The notes: generated by a model from the letters alone, not told the origin. A DNA stretch of 64,000 bases from Sulfurimonas sp. RIFOXYD12_FULL_33_39 (GCA_001829785.1 MICF01000005.1:310001-374000); one strand, 5' to 3'. Counted from the first letter of the stretch, positions 44,190-55,105 are shown. Numbers and translations: made by a program.

Positions 44190-45164
44190 ATGAGTTTACA
44201 AGAGATAAAAAATAATATAGAATTTGATAAATTAAATCTTAATGAAATCAAAGAGGTAGCTTCTAGCATTATTAATGAAAATACAAAAAGCTTAAAAGAC
44301 GAGCTAGAAGAATTGTTGCTACAAAAAGAGCATATAGAGCGAAATCTAGAAAAAAAATCACATGAACTTCAAGAAGCAAAATATAAAATTTTTGATGAAT
44401 TAGAAGCTCTTATAGATAAAGATGACACTCACTCACTATCAAAACTTCATCAGGCAAAACTTCAATTAATAGACCTTTTTGATTTGCTTAGCGAAACAGT
44501 AGAGAGTGCTATCATAACTGCTTTGGAAAAATCAAAAGATAGTGAAGCTAATGAGATAATAGAAGAGGTTATAAAAGAGCTTACCTATGAAACCATAAAA
44601 GAAGGAACGCTAAATACTATCAGAGTCAGAAAAATTCTCTCTACTATTTTACATTCAAGCATAAATATAGCCGAAGCATCTCCGAACATTTCAGAGGAGA
44701 TTTTAGAAGCTACACTAAAAGGTATGAGAGCAGGGCTTTTACAATCAATCGACAGATTTAAAAAACGACTTGTTTATATGCCTCTTGAAGCAAAACATAT
44801 ACTTATAGAAGACTATGACACTATCATGGAGGATTTAAACCAAAGCGATACCCTATTTTTGCAAGTTGTTCAAACACAAGCAAATGAGAGCGACTTATCT
44901 ACAAGAAAAATTTTAATAGAACTAAATAACAAAATGCACTACGACCTTGAAGAGTTAATACATGTATCAAAAGAGACGGCACAAGTTATGCGTGAACGGT
45001 TCTCTTCATTGGCAAAAAAAGCGGTAAAAAAAGCCGATACAGCCCTGCACTCTGAAGCTGCAAAAGAGGCAAAAAGAATGGGAATTCAAGCTTGGGGAGT
45101 CGCTAAAACGGCTCTTGGAAGTGCTATAAAATCAGCTAAAAGCGTTATAGAACCTAAAGAGTAA
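44190..45164 (+). CDS. Helical coiled-coil protein of unknown function (DUF6781-like)
   Basis: 324 residues, almost all predicted helix, rich in Glu, Lys, Leu and Ala, with a long coiled-coil start (residues about 30-70) and a C-terminus rich in Ala/Lys (AKKAVKKADTALHSEAAKEAKRMG). No membrane helix or enzyme motif. It resembles proteins I associate with DUF6781, without certainty. It follows DUF493 by 12 bases with its own AAGGAG, and ends in a hairpin shared with aroC. Confidence 0.6.
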   Translation: MSLQEIKNNIEFDKLNLNEIKEVASSIINENTKSLKDELEELLLQKEHIERNLEKKSHELQEAKYKIFDELEALIDKDDTHSLSKLHQAKLQLIDLFDLLSETVESAIITALEKSKDSEANEIIEEVIKELTYETIKEGTLNTIRVRKILSTILHSSINIAEASPNISEEILEATLKGMRAGLLQSIDRFKKRLVYMPLEAKHILIEDYDTIMEDLNQSDTLFLQVVQTQANESDLSTRKILIELNNKMHYDLEELIHVSKETAQVMRERFSSLAKKAVKKADTALHSEAAKEAKRMGIQAWGVAKTALGSAIKSAKSVIEPKE

Positions 45165-45177
45165 TTTTACTCTTTAG
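45154..45177. terminator. Palindromic hairpin between convergent genes
   Basis: CTAAAGAGTAA, TT, TTACTCTTTAG: perfect 11-base arms around a two-base centre, containing the stop codon of the coiled-coil gene. Located seven bases before the end of aroC; a likely bidirectional terminator although the T runs are short. Confidence 0.6.
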
Positions 45178-45183
45178 CAAAAA

Positions 45184-46257
45184 TTATTCGTAATATTTAA
45201 CCACTCTATCCATCTGCGAGCCCATATTTAAAAGCAACATGTCGGCAATAACCAATGCTGCCATAGCTTCACAAACTATAGTGCCTCTTATAGCAACACA
45301 CGGATCATGTCTGCCTTTTAGGGAAAAATCAACTTCTTCATTTTTTGTAGTGACCGTTCTCTGCTCTTTAAAGATTGATGGCGTAGGTTTAAAATAGATA
45401 TTCATAACTATATCCTCGCCATTGCTTATACCGCCTAGAATTCCTCCCGAGTGGTTGGTAACAAATCCATCTGCTCTAATCTCATCATTATTCTTTGAAC
45501 CCTTTAGAGATGCGCTTAAAACTCCATCGCCTATCTCAACTGCTTTAACGGCATTTATACCCATCATGGCATCGGCTAGAATTGCATCTAGTTTATAATA
45601 AAGCGGTTGCCCTAAACCTTTTGGCGCACCTTTTATAAGAACTCTTGAAACTCCGCCGACAGAGTCATGCTCATGTTTTGCCTTTAAAATGGCATCTTTT
45701 TGCTCTTGCTCTTTATTTATATCTAAAGAGTAAATTATGCTTTTTTTTGCGGCATCATAATCAAAAACTTCCGATTTTATACCGTCAACCTCGCAAATTC
45801 CGCTTAAAACTTCAATATCCAGTTCTTTTAGCATTAGCTTTGCAATAGCACCTGCAGCAACTCTAGCAGCAGTTTCACGCGCCGAACTTCGTCCGCCGCC
45901 GCGGTAATCTCTTATACCATACTTGTAAAAATAAGTAAAGTCTGCATGACCGGGGCGAAAAACATCTTTTATATTGGAGTAATCGCGTGATTTTTGGTCT
46001 GTATTATATATTACCATTGCAATAGGGGTTCCGGTACTTTTCCCCTCAAAAACGCCGCTTAATATCTCTACTTTGTCTTCCTCTTTTCTTGCCGTTTCAA
46101 ACTCGCTTTTTCCCGGTTTTCTGCGGTCTAGCTCACTTTGAATAAACTCCTCGTCTATATCGAGTCCGGCAGGTATTCCATCAAGCAGACACCCGATGGC
46201 TCTTCCATGAGACTCTCCAAAAGTGCTAAACTTTATTTTTTGACCAAAACTATTCAC
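45184..46257 (-). CDS. aroC: Chorismate synthase AroC
   Basis: 357 residues from GTG 46257, preceded by GGGGAG. Signatures: [64 protein letters not shown] and [14 protein letters not shown]. It converts EPSP to chorismate with reduced FMN. Overlaps rnc by eight bases; rnhA-rnc-aroC is a conserved Campylobacterota order. Confidence 0.97.
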   Translation of the reverse strand: MNSFGQKIKFSTFGESHGRAIGCLLDGIPAGLDIDEEFIQSELDRRKPGKSEFETARKEEDKVEILSGVFEGKSTGTPIAMVIYNTDQKSRDYSNIKDVFRPGHADFTYFYKYGIRDYRGGGRSSARETAARVAAGAIAKLMLKELDIEVLSGICEVDGIKSEVFDYDAAKKSIIYSLDINKEQEQKDAILKAKHEHDSVGGVSRVLIKGAPKGLGQPLYYKLDAILADAMMGINAVKAVEIGDGVLSASLKGSKNNDEIRADGFVTNHSGGILGGISNGEDIVMNIYFKPTPSIFKEQRTVTTKNEEVDFSLKGRHDPCVAIRGTIVCEAMAALVIADMLLLNMGSQMDRVVKYYE

Positions 46258-46936
46258 TGCTCTCCCCTTTTAACAACTTAACTGCCATTTCTGCCGCCTC
46301 TTGCTGAGCAGTTTTTTTACTTTTACCGATAGCCCTTGCGTACTCTTTGTTTTCAATAATAACTGCAACCTCAAACTCTTTTTTATGATCTGGCCCACGA
46401 CTTGCAATTACTCTATATTCAGGTGTCTCCCCGAATCTTGCTTGAGTCAACTCTTGCAGAGTAGTTTTAAAATCTCTAAATAATGAATCAAGTGATATCT
46501 CTTTATGATTTTTCTCTATCAAATCAATAGCTACTTTTCGTGCAACGTCAAGTCCCGATTCAAGATAAATTGTTCCTATAACGGCTTCAAATGCGTTTGA
46601 CAACAGTGATGCCTTCTCTCTGCCGCCATTATTCTCTTCGGCATTTGAGAGATAAATATATTCACCCAGATTTATAGACCTTGCCAACTTTTCAAATCCG
46701 TTCTCGTTTACTAAAGATGCTCTTATTTTTGATAATTTCCCCTCATCAGAATTGGAAAATTTAAAAAACAGATACTCTCCTACAATCAAGTCCAAAACAG
46801 CATCCCCTAAAAATTCAAGTCGCTCATTATCGTAGGGCTGCTTATGACTTTTATGCGTCAGCGCTTCAATAATGAGCTTCTCATCCTTAAACTCATAACC
46901 CAAAGTTTTCTCTAAAACCTCTATTTTTTTATTCAT
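46250..46936 (-). CDS. rnc: Ribonuclease III
   Basis: 228 residues. Catalytic signature [16 protein letters not shown] (about 36-51), second acidic site in [15 protein letters not shown], and a C-terminal double-stranded RNA-binding domain (about 155-225; [38 protein letters not shown]). It processes rRNA and other structured RNA. Starts in the stop of rnhA (ATGA). Confidence 0.96.
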   Translation of the reverse strand: MNKKIEVLEKTLGYEFKDEKLIIEALTHKSHKQPYDNERLEFLGDAVLDLIVGEYLFFKFSNSDEGKLSKIRASLVNENGFEKLARSINLGEYIYLSNAEENNGGREKASLLSNAFEAVIGTIYLESGLDVARKVAIDLIEKNHKEISLDSLFRDFKTTLQELTQARFGETPEYRVIASRGPDHKKEFEVAVIIENKEYARAIGKSKKTAQQEAAEMAVKLLKGESSE

Positions 46937-47364
46937 TTTATAATCTCTTTCATTTTTTGAGCTTCACTCTTTGCCAATACATCACATCTCTCATTCTCAA
47001 TGTGTCCGTCATGTCCTCGTACCCAAATAGCATTTATCTTATGAACTTTTGAAGCTTCAATATATTCTTTCCACAAATCAGGATTTTTTACCTTTTTAAA
47101 ATCTCTCTTTATCCAATCTCTTAGCCACTCGTTTATACCTTTTACAACATATGACGAATCTGAAACAATATCAACTTCGCACGGCTCCTTCAAAGCCTTT
47201 AAACCCTCAATAACGCCTAAAAGCTCCATCCGGTTATTTGTCGTATGCTCTTCTCCTCCTGAGATTTCTCTCTCTTTATCTCCAAATCTCAGTATAGCGC
47301 CATAGCCCCCAGGACCTGGGTTTCCAAGAGCACTGCCGTCACTGAAAAGAGTTATTTTCTTCAC
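46933..47364 (-). CDS. rnhA: Ribonuclease HI
   Basis: 143 residues from GTG 47364, preceded by AAGGA. Catalytic residues are visible in [14 protein letters not shown] (Asp), [12 protein letters not shown] (Glu), [12 protein letters not shown] (Asp) and [18 protein letters not shown] (His and Asp). It degrades RNA in RNA-DNA hybrids. Overlaps the TPR gene by 26 bases and rnc by four. Confidence 0.95.
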   Translation of the reverse strand: MKKITLFSDGSALGNPGPGGYGAILRFGDKEREISGGEEHTTNNRMELLGVIEGLKALKEPCEVDIVSDSSYVVKGINEWLRDWIKRDFKKVKNPDLWKEYIEASKVHKINAIWVRGHDGHIENERCDVLAKSEAQKMKEIIK

Positions 47365-48385
47365 TAAAATCCTTATGATAATCTTTTACGATAGATAGCT
47401 CTACTCTGGATGTATCTATCGCATGACAACTGCTACAACGGCTAAAAGCAAACGGATAAACAGTTTTACAATCACCGCAAATATACTCAAAACCAAGCGT
47501 TGCATTTACTTTTGAATCAAGATTAATAAGTATATTAAATTCAAAAATAGAGCTTTTATAACTCTCATTAATATATTTCTTTGCGCTATACAATTCCCTC
47601 AAATAGCCATTTTGCATTATTATATCAAAATTCAAATCTTTTTTATTAGAGTTCCATAGTATATCTACTAGCAGTTCAGCTTTTGACGTATCAAGATTTT
47701 CCCATGCTACTTTCGGGTTTACTCTAAATATATACTCAAAAATAAGATATGTTAGCTGATTGGTTCTTTTATATATCTCCAAGAGTTTATAAACCTTCTC
47801 ATCAGATGAACTGCCAACACTGTTTAAAATAAGCAAAGAGTTCAGATATGCACTCTCTAAATCAATATCTTTGTCTAGTTCACTCAACGGCTCTAATACT
47901 TCTAATGCCATATTATAATTTTTCATCTGCTCATAGACTAAAAGAAGGTAGTTAAGGGCTTGAGGAGTACGAGGATTATTTTTTAATATCTCTAAAAAAA
48001 TACGCTTTGCACGTTCAAGAAAACCTGCCCTAAAGTATGTTTTACCGAGTAAAAACATAGTGTCTCTGTAATTGGCTTTATCGCCAACTTTGAGAAGTTC
48101 ACTGTATATCTCAATACTTTTTTCATAATTACCGCTTTTTGTGTATGCATTTGCCAACAAAAGCCAAGATTTCTCAGACAACTCTCCCTTTGTTATCAAA
48201 ACTTTTAACTCGTTTTGTGAGGGAAGCGAGGCAAACTGTTTTAAAAACTTATCAAGGTGTTTATAATCCTCTTTTTTTTTAAATTTTGCAAACCAGTAAG
48301 AAAAAAATGTTATTACGAAAATAAGTGCAAAAAATATTATTATCCCAAAGAGCGGGTCATAAAACTCTAAGAAAAATGTATTCAT
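47339..48385 (-). CDS. Membrane-anchored TPR protein (LapB-like)
   Basis: 348 residues. One N-terminal membrane helix (about 11-30), then several tetratricopeptide-like repeats (about 60-200; e.g. LLANAYTKSGNYEKSIEIYSELLK, LLGKTYFRAGFLERAKRIFLEIL) and a C-terminal rubredoxin-like zinc motif (YICGDCKTVYPF and RCSSCHAID). This plan matches LapB/YciM, which regulates LPS synthesis in E. coli. It could be a distant counterpart; the sequence does not settle it. Confidence 0.75.
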   Translation of the reverse strand: MNTFFLEFYDPLFGIIIFFALIFVITFFSYWFAKFKKKEDYKHLDKFLKQFASLPSQNELKVLITKGELSEKSWLLLANAYTKSGNYEKSIEIYSELLKVGDKANYRDTMFLLGKTYFRAGFLERAKRIFLEILKNNPRTPQALNYLLLVYEQMKNYNMALEVLEPLSELDKDIDLESAYLNSLLILNSVGSSSDEKVYKLLEIYKRTNQLTYLIFEYIFRVNPKVAWENLDTSKAELLVDILWNSNKKDLNFDIIMQNGYLRELYSAKKYINESYKSSIFEFNILINLDSKVNATLGFEYICGDCKTVYPFAFSRCSSCHAIDTSRVELSIVKDYHKDFSEENNSFQ

Positions 48386-48852
48386 TATTCGTACACCACT
48401 ACGCCGTAATCCTCTTTTAGATTATAAAACGTACACTCGGCGCTAATTTCTAAATCTTTTATCTTTCCAAGTTGAATAATTGAGTTTTTATTTACTTTTA
48501 TTCCAAACTCAATAAAAAATTTTTTGATATTTACAAACTTGACGTCTTCGACAAACTTATATTCAAACTCTTTATAGAGTCTCATTTTATCGTATGAAAA
48601 TATATGTTCATTTACATGTAATCTGTCAGAAGCGTATTTTATCGGCAGATAGCCGCTAAGGTCTGTAAGAATCTTCTCTACATGTTGATGTTTTTGAGGT
48701 AGAGTGTTCTTTTGTATAAAGAGGTATTTGTTGTTTAACTTTAGAGTAGGCGTCTCTCTCCAGTACTTATATGCAGGATTTGAAACACCTAGTTTTGATG
48801 AAACTTCACGCCAGAGCCAATAAGAGTTGAGCGTATTTGGCAAATATGACAT
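48385..48852 (-). CDS. Unassigned soluble protein upstream of the TPR gene
   Basis: 155 residues with no membrane segment. The N-terminus (YWLWREVSSKLGVSNPAYKYWRET) has the look of an excisionase/MerR-like winged helix, suggesting nucleic acid binding, but there is no firm family match. Its stop shares a base with the TPR gene start (TAATG), so it belongs to the TPR-rnhA-rnc-aroC operon and may be its first gene. Confidence 0.6.
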   Translation of the reverse strand: MSYLPNTLNSYWLWREVSSKLGVSNPAYKYWRETPTLKLNNKYLFIQKNTLPQKHQHVEKILTDLSGYLPIKYASDRLHVNEHIFSYDKMRLYKEFEYKFVEDVKFVNIKKFFIEFGIKVNKNSIIQLGKIKDLEISAECTFYNLKEDYGVVVYE

Positions 48853-48919
48853 CCTAGCGGTTCCTTAATTTTTATCAGTTTTCCTATTATAAACTTTTTT
48901 ACTTTAAAGTAACAAGCTC

Positions 48920-49966
48920 CTAAAATATGGCGACAACCCATTTTGTAATAAAATAGCCACCTATCATAAGCCATGCAAACATTACTCCTGCCGTATAAAC
49001 CGGAGCTAAGCCAAGCCCTTTGAATTTTGCAAATATTGTACCCATTCCAAGTGCCGTCATTGCCATAGTTAGTAAAAAAGTATCTATCTGGTTTATAATA
49101 TCTACTATATTTTGAGGAATAAGTTGCAGAGAGTTAAATCCCGCCATTCCAATAAAATAGACTGCAAACCAAGGAATAACGAGCTTAACTCCACCTGCTT
49201 CACCGCCCGTTTTTTTAGAGCTATATGATAAGTAAATACCTAATATAATCAGCATCGGAGCAATCATAATAACTCTAGTCATTTTTACGATAACAGCGGA
49301 ATTTGCCATCTCCTGGCTTGCATTTAAAATCGAGGCAGGAACCGCTACGACTTGAGCAACTTCATGAATAGTTCCGCCTACATAAATACCAAACTCTTTT
49401 GCATTCATATCAAAAATACCCATGTTGTATAGCGCAGGATATAAAAACATAGCTATAGTTCCAAAAAGTACAACCATTGAAACCGCTATTGCAGTTTTAT
49501 GCTCTTCAGCTTTTAAAACAGGCTCTGTTGCCAAAACAGCAGCTGCACCGCAAACAGAAGCACCTGCAGCACTAAGCATTGAAGTGTCTCTATCCATTTT
49601 GAAAAATCTTTGACCGACCAATGTTCCCAAAATAAATGTAGTAGATAGCATTATAAGGGAAACCATAAAACCTTCTATGCCGACTTCTGCAATCTGCTGG
49701 AATGTTATACGAAATCCATAAAATACTATTGCAAAACGCAAAATCTTTTTGCCGGAGAAGGTTATACCGCCACTCCACTCTTTAGGAGTGTTGTTATGCA
49801 GTGTATTTGCATAAAAAATACCAATTACTATACCGATAACAAGAGGTGAAATTCCGAGTGCTCTAATAAACTCTATTTCAGAAATCATCGTAGCAGCAGC
49901 AGCAAAAATAGCTACAAAAAGCACACCGTTTAGGGTGCCTTTTCTATTTTTTGGTGAAAATGGCAT
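48920..49966 (-). CDS. YeiH-family putative transporter
   Basis: 348 residues from ATG 49966, which follows AAAAGGAT; an in-frame TTG eight codons upstream would lie on the promoter. About ten membrane helices. Conserved YeiH features: VIGIVIGIFYANTL, LRFAIVFYGFRITFQQ, AAGASVCGAAAVLATEPV and GGTIHEVAQVVA. The family is annotated as a putative sulfate exporter and is linked to sulfonate or cysteine metabolism in some bacteria; in a sulfur-oxidising organism this would make sense, but the substrate is unproven. Confidence 0.88.
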   Translation of the reverse strand: MPFSPKNRKGTLNGVLFVAIFAAAATMISEIEFIRALGISPLVIGIVIGIFYANTLHNNTPKEWSGGITFSGKKILRFAIVFYGFRITFQQIAEVGIEGFMVSLIMLSTTFILGTLVGQRFFKMDRDTSMLSAAGASVCGAAAVLATEPVLKAEEHKTAIAVSMVVLFGTIAMFLYPALYNMGIFDMNAKEFGIYVGGTIHEVAQVVAVPASILNASQEMANSAVIVKMTRVIMIAPMLIILGIYLSYSSKKTGGEAGGVKLVIPWFAVYFIGMAGFNSLQLIPQNIVDIINQIDTFLLTMAMTALGMGTIFAKFKGLGLAPVYTAGVMFAWLMIGGYFITKWVVAIF

Positions 49967-49990
49967 ATAAATCCTTTTATTAAAAGGCAA

Positions 49991-49999
49991 ATTATATCA
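49991..49999 (-). promoter_or_regulatory. Extended -10 promoter element of the YeiH gene
   Basis: Minus-strand TGATATAAT, 25 bases upstream of the start at 49966. Confidence 0.5.
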
Positions 50000-50014
50000 A
50001 AGAAATATTAACCT

Positions 50015-51448
50015 CTATTTTGTCTCTTTTAAAACATCTGCTCTAGGATAAGTAAAAGTTGATTTTCTAAATACTACAATTTTATCTTCATGCCCAAGTG
50101 CATAAGCACGAATCGTTATCGGGATAATCGTATCGTGTCTGGCATCATTTACCAATTTGTCATAGGTTCTAAGCACAACAATTTTTTTCTTTTTCACTCC
50201 CGGCGTTACATCAAAAGCTTCCTGAGGTTTATATATCTCAATTTTTCCGTTTATATCTTTTGGCAAAATTATTTCAAAATAGTACTCCATCTTGTCATTT
50301 TGCGTATTTTGAACTAAAAACTCATATGCATTATCAACAAAAACTCTTCCTTCATTATCTTTATCAACCGAGTAAAGTCTGTTCTCTTTGTTTATATTTA
50401 AAAGCATATGCTCTTTTTTACTTCCTAGAAGAACCATACCTATCGCCAGTCCAACAAGCAAAATTGCGTATGCAATAACTTTAGGACGAAAATATTTTGT
50501 TTTTCCCTTTTGATCTATTATCTCATAATCACTTGACCATGTAACAAGAGAAGGTTTGCCAAGTTTTCCCATAACCACTGTGCAGGCATCTACACACTCT
50601 AAACAGTTAATACACTCTAGTTGCAAACCTTTACGAATATCAATATGCGTCGGACATACAGTTACACAACTCTCACAAGCAGTACATTCGGCATGAGGTT
50701 CTACCTCTTGCAAATCTTTTTGTTTGGAAAACTGTTTGTGTTTGTGTTCGTCATAAATATGTCCACCTCTATGAGTGTTATAAAGAGCCATAACGGTATT
50801 TTCATCATATAAAACAGACTGAACTCTAGAGTATGGACAAACATAAATACAGTAATCTTCTTGTAAAAATACGACATCATATATAAGGAATAGCGCTGAT
50901 GCTAAAACTGTTCCAAAGACAATAACATGATCAAAAGGGTTCATTAAGTATGTGAAAAAATCTTCAGGCGGAACAAAGTACCATACCAAATTGGCACTTG
51001 CTATAAGTGAAAGCATTATCCACAACGTAACGGCTATTACCTTTTTGATTTTATTCTCACTCTTACTCATATCCGGTTCTAGCTGTTTGTTTTTTATACG
51101 TTTTCTTAAACCTAAAAGTTTTGTTTCTATTAAATCACGATATATGACTCTAAAAATAGTCTGAGGGCATACCCATCCGCAAAAAACACGACCACCCACA
51201 ACAGTCATACCGAAAATACCCAAAAAAAGTATCATAAGTAAAAACGGTAAAAGGTATAACTCCTGCATGTCAAACTGAACAAATGCAAGATGAAGTTTCA
51301 GCTTATCAAAACTAAGTAAAAAAAAGTGGCTTTCGTTTACCTGTATCCACGGCAAAACTAAAGCCGTAACTGTTAAAAAAGCAAAGAAAAAATACCTTTT
51401 ATATCTCCATGGAGTTGGTGTCTTTATGCCTATATTTTCTTTGTTCAT
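50015..51448 (-). CDS. ccoG: Cytochrome cbb3 oxidase accessory protein CcoG (RdxA/FixG)
   Basis: 477 residues. Several membrane helices, a membrane-proximal CGWVCPQTIFR motif, and two 4Fe-4S ferredoxin-type motifs, CTACESCVTVCPTHIDI and CINCLECVDACTVV (about 255-290). A C-terminal immunoglobulin-like domain (about 370-470) follows. CcoG is needed for copper delivery and maturation of cbb3 oxidase, the usual oxygen-using oxidase in Campylobacterota. No ccoN-P in the window. Confidence 0.93.
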   Translation of the reverse strand: MNKENIGIKTPTPWRYKRYFFFAFLTVTALVLPWIQVNESHFFLLSFDKLKLHLAFVQFDMQELYLLPFLLMILFLGIFGMTVVGGRVFCGWVCPQTIFRVIYRDLIETKLLGLRKRIKNKQLEPDMSKSENKIKKVIAVTLWIMLSLIASANLVWYFVPPEDFFTYLMNPFDHVIVFGTVLASALFLIYDVVFLQEDYCIYVCPYSRVQSVLYDENTVMALYNTHRGGHIYDEHKHKQFSKQKDLQEVEPHAECTACESCVTVCPTHIDIRKGLQLECINCLECVDACTVVMGKLGKPSLVTWSSDYEIIDQKGKTKYFRPKVIAYAILLVGLAIGMVLLGSKKEHMLLNINKENRLYSVDKDNEGRVFVDNAYEFLVQNTQNDKMEYYFEIILPKDINGKIEIYKPQEAFDVTPGVKKKKIVVLRTYDKLVNDARHDTIIPITIRAYALGHEDKIVVFRKSTFTYPRADVLKETK

Positions 51449-51613
51449 GTCTGCTCCTTTGACACTATTTTGACAAAATTATATCGAAATATTTATTAAT
51501 TGTTATAATTATTATTATAACTACATATTGTGCTAATATAAAAAGGAGAAAGTCCCTTTTATGCTCAAATTTGGTAAAATGAGAAAATTATTTATTTTAC
51601 AAAAAGATTTTTT

Positions 51614-54600
51614 ATGACAACAAAAGAGTATATCCTAAAAACTATAAAAACCAGACCACTTATAATTGACGGTGCGATGGGTACACAGCTGCAACAACGG
51701 GATCATAAAATTCCAAAAGAGGCGTGGGAAGGAAACGAAGGGTGTAACGAACTATTAAACGTTACATGTACTGAAGTTTTAAGTGAAATTTTTCATGCCT
51801 ATCTTACATCTGGTGCAGATTTTATCACTACAAACACTTTTGGCTCGTTCGCATGGGTTTTGGATGAGTACGGGATTGGCAGTCGTGCTTACGAGCTAAC
51901 TCGAGCAGGAGCAGAACTTGTTAAAAAAGAGTGTGAAAAATTCTCCACTTTGGAGCATCCGAGGTTTTGTTTAGGCTCAATCGGTCCTGGAACAAAACTT
52001 CCATCTTTAGGGCACATATCTTATGATGAGATGTATGAGGGTTATACCGAATTTTGTTTGGCTTTAATTGATGGCGGAGTGGATATTTTCTTGCTAGAGA
52101 CATGTCAAGACCCGCTTCAGATAAAAGCCGCTCTTCATGCCTGCAGCGAAGCCTCAAGACAAAGAAAAAGAGAAATACCGATTATGGTTTCGGTTACAAT
52201 CGAATTAAGCGGCACAATGTTAATCGGTACGGACGCAGCTACGATTGCTACGATTTTAGAGCCTTTTGACATAATAAGTCTTGGTTTTAATTGCGGAACC
52301 GGACCTGATCAGGTTTTAAAACATGTAAAAACTCTTAGTGAACTTTGGCATAAACCAATAAGCGTTCATGCAAATGCAGGACTTCCTCAAAACCGCGGCG
52401 GATATACCTATTATCCAATGGGACCCGATGAGTTTGCCGACAAACAGGAGAGTTTTTTACAATACGACGGGGTAAGCTTTTTGGGCGGCTGTTGCGGAAC
52501 GACACCTCAACATATTCGTGCATTGGTAAACCGAGTAAATAGTACAACTCCAAAAAGTGCAAGCGGAAAACAGGAGAACTCTTTGGCTTCACTTTTTTCA
52601 ACAGTTCCTCTTATGCAAGAACCTGCCCCGCTGCTTATCGGAGAGCGTTCAAACGCAACCGGTTCAAAAGCTTTTAGGGAGCTACTGCTTGCAGAAGATT
52701 ATGAGGGAACACTTAGCGTTGCTCAACAACAAGTTCGTGCAGGCGCACATGTAATTGATTTGAGTGTGGGCTTTGCGGGACGCGATGAGACAAAAGATAT
52801 GAATAGCGTAATGAGTCTTTATGCACAAAAAATCGCACTTCCTATTATGCCCGATTCTACTCAAACAACTGCTCTTGAAGCGGCACTTAAACTAATCGGC
52901 GGCAAACCTATTATAAACTCCGTAAATCTTGAAGACGGTATAGAGAAGTTTGATACCGTATGCGCATTGGCAAAAAAATACGGTGCCGCTTTGGTTTGTC
53001 TAACCATCGATGAAATCGGTATGGCAAAAACTGTTGAGAGAAAACTTGAAGTTGCCGAACGTATTTATGAATTGGCTACAAAAAAACATGGCATAAAAGC
53101 CGAAGATTTGGTTTTTGATCTACTTACGTTTACTCTTGGAAGCGGCGATGAAGAGTATGTGGATGCAGGAATAAACACAATCGAAGCCATACGTGAACTG
53201 CGTCGTCGCCATCCGGAAGTTGGAACAACTCTAGGACTCTCAAATATCTCTTTCGGACTCGATAAAGACGCAAGACCCTATCTAAACTCTATGTTTTTGC
53301 ACCACTGCATACAAGCGGGGCTTACAAGCGTCATTATAAATGTTCAACATATTATACCTATCAATAAAATCAGTGATGAAGATCAGGAGATTTGTAATAA
53401 TCTTATCTTCAACCGCAAACCAAATGCCGCTGCACTTTTTGAGTTTATAGAGCACTTTAGCACTAAAGAAGCCGTTGATAATCAAGCAGTCGATGAAGCT
53501 TATCTTGCTATGAGCGATGAAGAGAAAATTGCAAAACTTTTAATGGACGGCGACAAAGATAGAATGATTCCTTTAGTTGAAGAGGCTCGTCATAAAATAG
53601 CCCCAGAGAGAATCGTAAACGAAATTTTAATAGATGCCATGAAGGTTGTAGGCGAGCTCTTCGGCTCAGGACAAATGCAGCTCCCTTTTGTTTTGCAAAG
53701 CGCAGAGACAATGAAAAAAACGGTTGACTATCTAAACCCTTACTTACCTAAAATTGATAAAGCCGTAGATACAACTTTGGCTCTTGGAACGGTAAAAGGT
53801 GATGTGCATGACGTAGGTAAAAATTTGGTTGATATCATCCTTTCAAACAATGGTTTTAAAGTTATAAATTTGGGAATAAAAGTTGAAATAGAGAGTTTTA
53901 TAAAAGCGATAAAAGAGTCAATTGCAACTGCAATAGGGATGAGCGGACTTTTGGTAAAATCTACTCAGGTTATGAAAGAAAACCTAGAGGCTCTTCAAAG
54001 GGAAGGGATTACAATACCTGTTTTACTCGGCGGAGCAGCTCTTACCCGCTCTTTTATAGATGATTTTTGTCGTCCTTTTTATGATGGACCAATTTTTTAC
54101 TGCAAAGATGCGTTTGATGGCGTAACTGCTATGAGTCGTATTGAGGCAGGAAACTTTGATACAGATTTACATGGAAAAAACAGTGAAGAAAAAATTGTAA
54201 AAATAAAAGAAGAGATTATTATTCCGCCGTTTTTGGAGATAAAAATGCCTTCTCGCGATGTTAATGTACCTATTCCTCCATTTTGGGGAAGACGTGAGCT
54301 AAAGCTTACACCACAACAAATTGAAATGGCTTTTGAGTGGATTAATCACAAACTTCTTTTTAAATCACGTTGGGGATACAGCTCAAAAGGCATGACAAAA
54401 GAAGCTTACGAAAAACAGCTAAATGAAGTTGTTTGGCCGGCATACGAAAAACTGAAAAAGCGTTTTATAGACGAAAAACTCTTTGAACCGACAATACTTT
54501 ACGGATACTGGCCGTGCAGAAGCGATGACAATACGCTGCTTATATTTGATGAGAGTGAAGGGTACAACTCTGAGCTTGAAATTAACCGTGAGCATTTAGA

Positions 54601-55105
54601 ATATGTAATAGGCAGAGCGAAAGAGCAATTTACCTTTCCGCGCCAATCTAAAGAGCCTCACAGAGCGCTTAGCGACTTTTTCCACAATGACAGACATGAC
54701 TGTTTGGCTCTTACATGTGTAAGCGCAGGAGCAAAACTAAGCGAGGCTGAGAGAGAGATTTATGATAGGGGTGAATATACAGAGTACTACCAATTTCACG
54801 GACTAGGAGTTGAACTTGCGGAAGCTCTGGCGGAGATAGCACATAAACAGATAAGACTTGATTTGAACATATCTGAAGGAGAAGGAAACAAACTAAGCGA
54901 TGTGCAGATGAACAGATATCAAGGTTCAAGATACTCGTTTGGCTATGCCGCTTGTCCGGATCTTGAGCTTAACCGTCCACTGTTTAATTTGCTAAAACCC
55001 GAGGAGTTCGGTATTGAGTTAAGCGAAACGTTTCAGATTCATCCTGAGCAATCTACATGTGCTATTGTTGTTTATCATCCAAATGCCTCTTACTACAATG
55101 TATGA
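51614..55105 (+). CDS. metH: Cobalamin-dependent methionine synthase MetH
   Basis: 1163 residues with all four modules: homocysteine domain (about 1-310) with zinc cysteines in GFNCGTG and GGCCGTTPQHI; pterin domain (about 335-610; IGERSNATGSKAFR); cap and B12 domain (about 640-880) with DVHDVGKNLV, the His being the lower ligand of cobalt; and SAM-binding activation domain (about 900-1163; YSFGYAACPDLE near the end). It methylates homocysteine to methionine. The 165-base upstream region has no recognisable SAM or cobalamin riboswitch. Confidence 0.97.
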   Translation: MTTKEYILKTIKTRPLIIDGAMGTQLQQRDHKIPKEAWEGNEGCNELLNVTCTEVLSEIFHAYLTSGADFITTNTFGSFAWVLDEYGIGSRAYELTRAGAELVKKECEKFSTLEHPRFCLGSIGPGTKLPSLGHISYDEMYEGYTEFCLALIDGGVDIFLLETCQDPLQIKAALHACSEASRQRKREIPIMVSVTIELSGTMLIGTDAATIATILEPFDIISLGFNCGTGPDQVLKHVKTLSELWHKPISVHANAGLPQNRGGYTYYPMGPDEFADKQESFLQYDGVSFLGGCCGTTPQHIRALVNRVNSTTPKSASGKQENSLASLFSTVPLMQEPAPLLIGERSNATGSKAFRELLLAEDYEGTLSVAQQQVRAGAHVIDLSVGFAGRDETKDMNSVMSLYAQKIALPIMPDSTQTTALEAALKLIGGKPIINSVNLEDGIEKFDTVCALAKKYGAALVCLTIDEIGMAKTVERKLEVAERIYELATKKHGIKAEDLVFDLLTFTLGSGDEEYVDAGINTIEAIRELRRRHPEVGTTLGLSNISFGLDKDARPYLNSMFLHHCIQAGLTSVIINVQHIIPINKISDEDQEICNNLIFNRKPNAAALFEFIEHFSTKEAVDNQAVDEAYLAMSDEEKIAKLLMDGDKDRMIPLVEEARHKIAPERIVNEILIDAMKVVGELFGSGQMQLPFVLQSAETMKKTVDYLNPYLPKIDKAVDTTLALGTVKGDVHDVGKNLVDIILSNNGFKVINLGIKVEIESFIKAIKESIATAIGMSGLLVKSTQVMKENLEALQREGITIPVLLGGAALTRSFIDDFCRPFYDGPIFYCKDAFDGVTAMSRIEAGNFDTDLHGKNSEEKIVKIKEEIIIPPFLEIKMPSRDVNVPIPPFWGRRELKLTPQQIEMAFEWINHKLLFKSRWGYSSKGMTKEAYEKQLNEVVWPAYEKLKKRFIDEKLFEPTILYGYWPCRSDDNTLLIFDESEGYNSELEINREHLEYVIGRAKEQFTFPRQSKEPHRALSDFFHNDRHDCLALTCVSAGAKLSEAEREIYDRGEYTEYYQFHGLGVELAEALAEIAHKQIRLDLNISEGEGNKLSDVQMNRYQGSRYSFGYAACPDLELNRPLFNLLKPEEFGIELSETFQIHPEQSTCAIVVYHPNASYYNV

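Noticed and set aside
51449..51613. Possible SAM or cobalamin riboswitch before metH, suggested by an AAAAGG...CCTTTT hairpin
   Set aside because: The leader is short, lacks the conserved B12 box and any SAM-riboswitch core, and the hairpin is a simple AT-rich stem.
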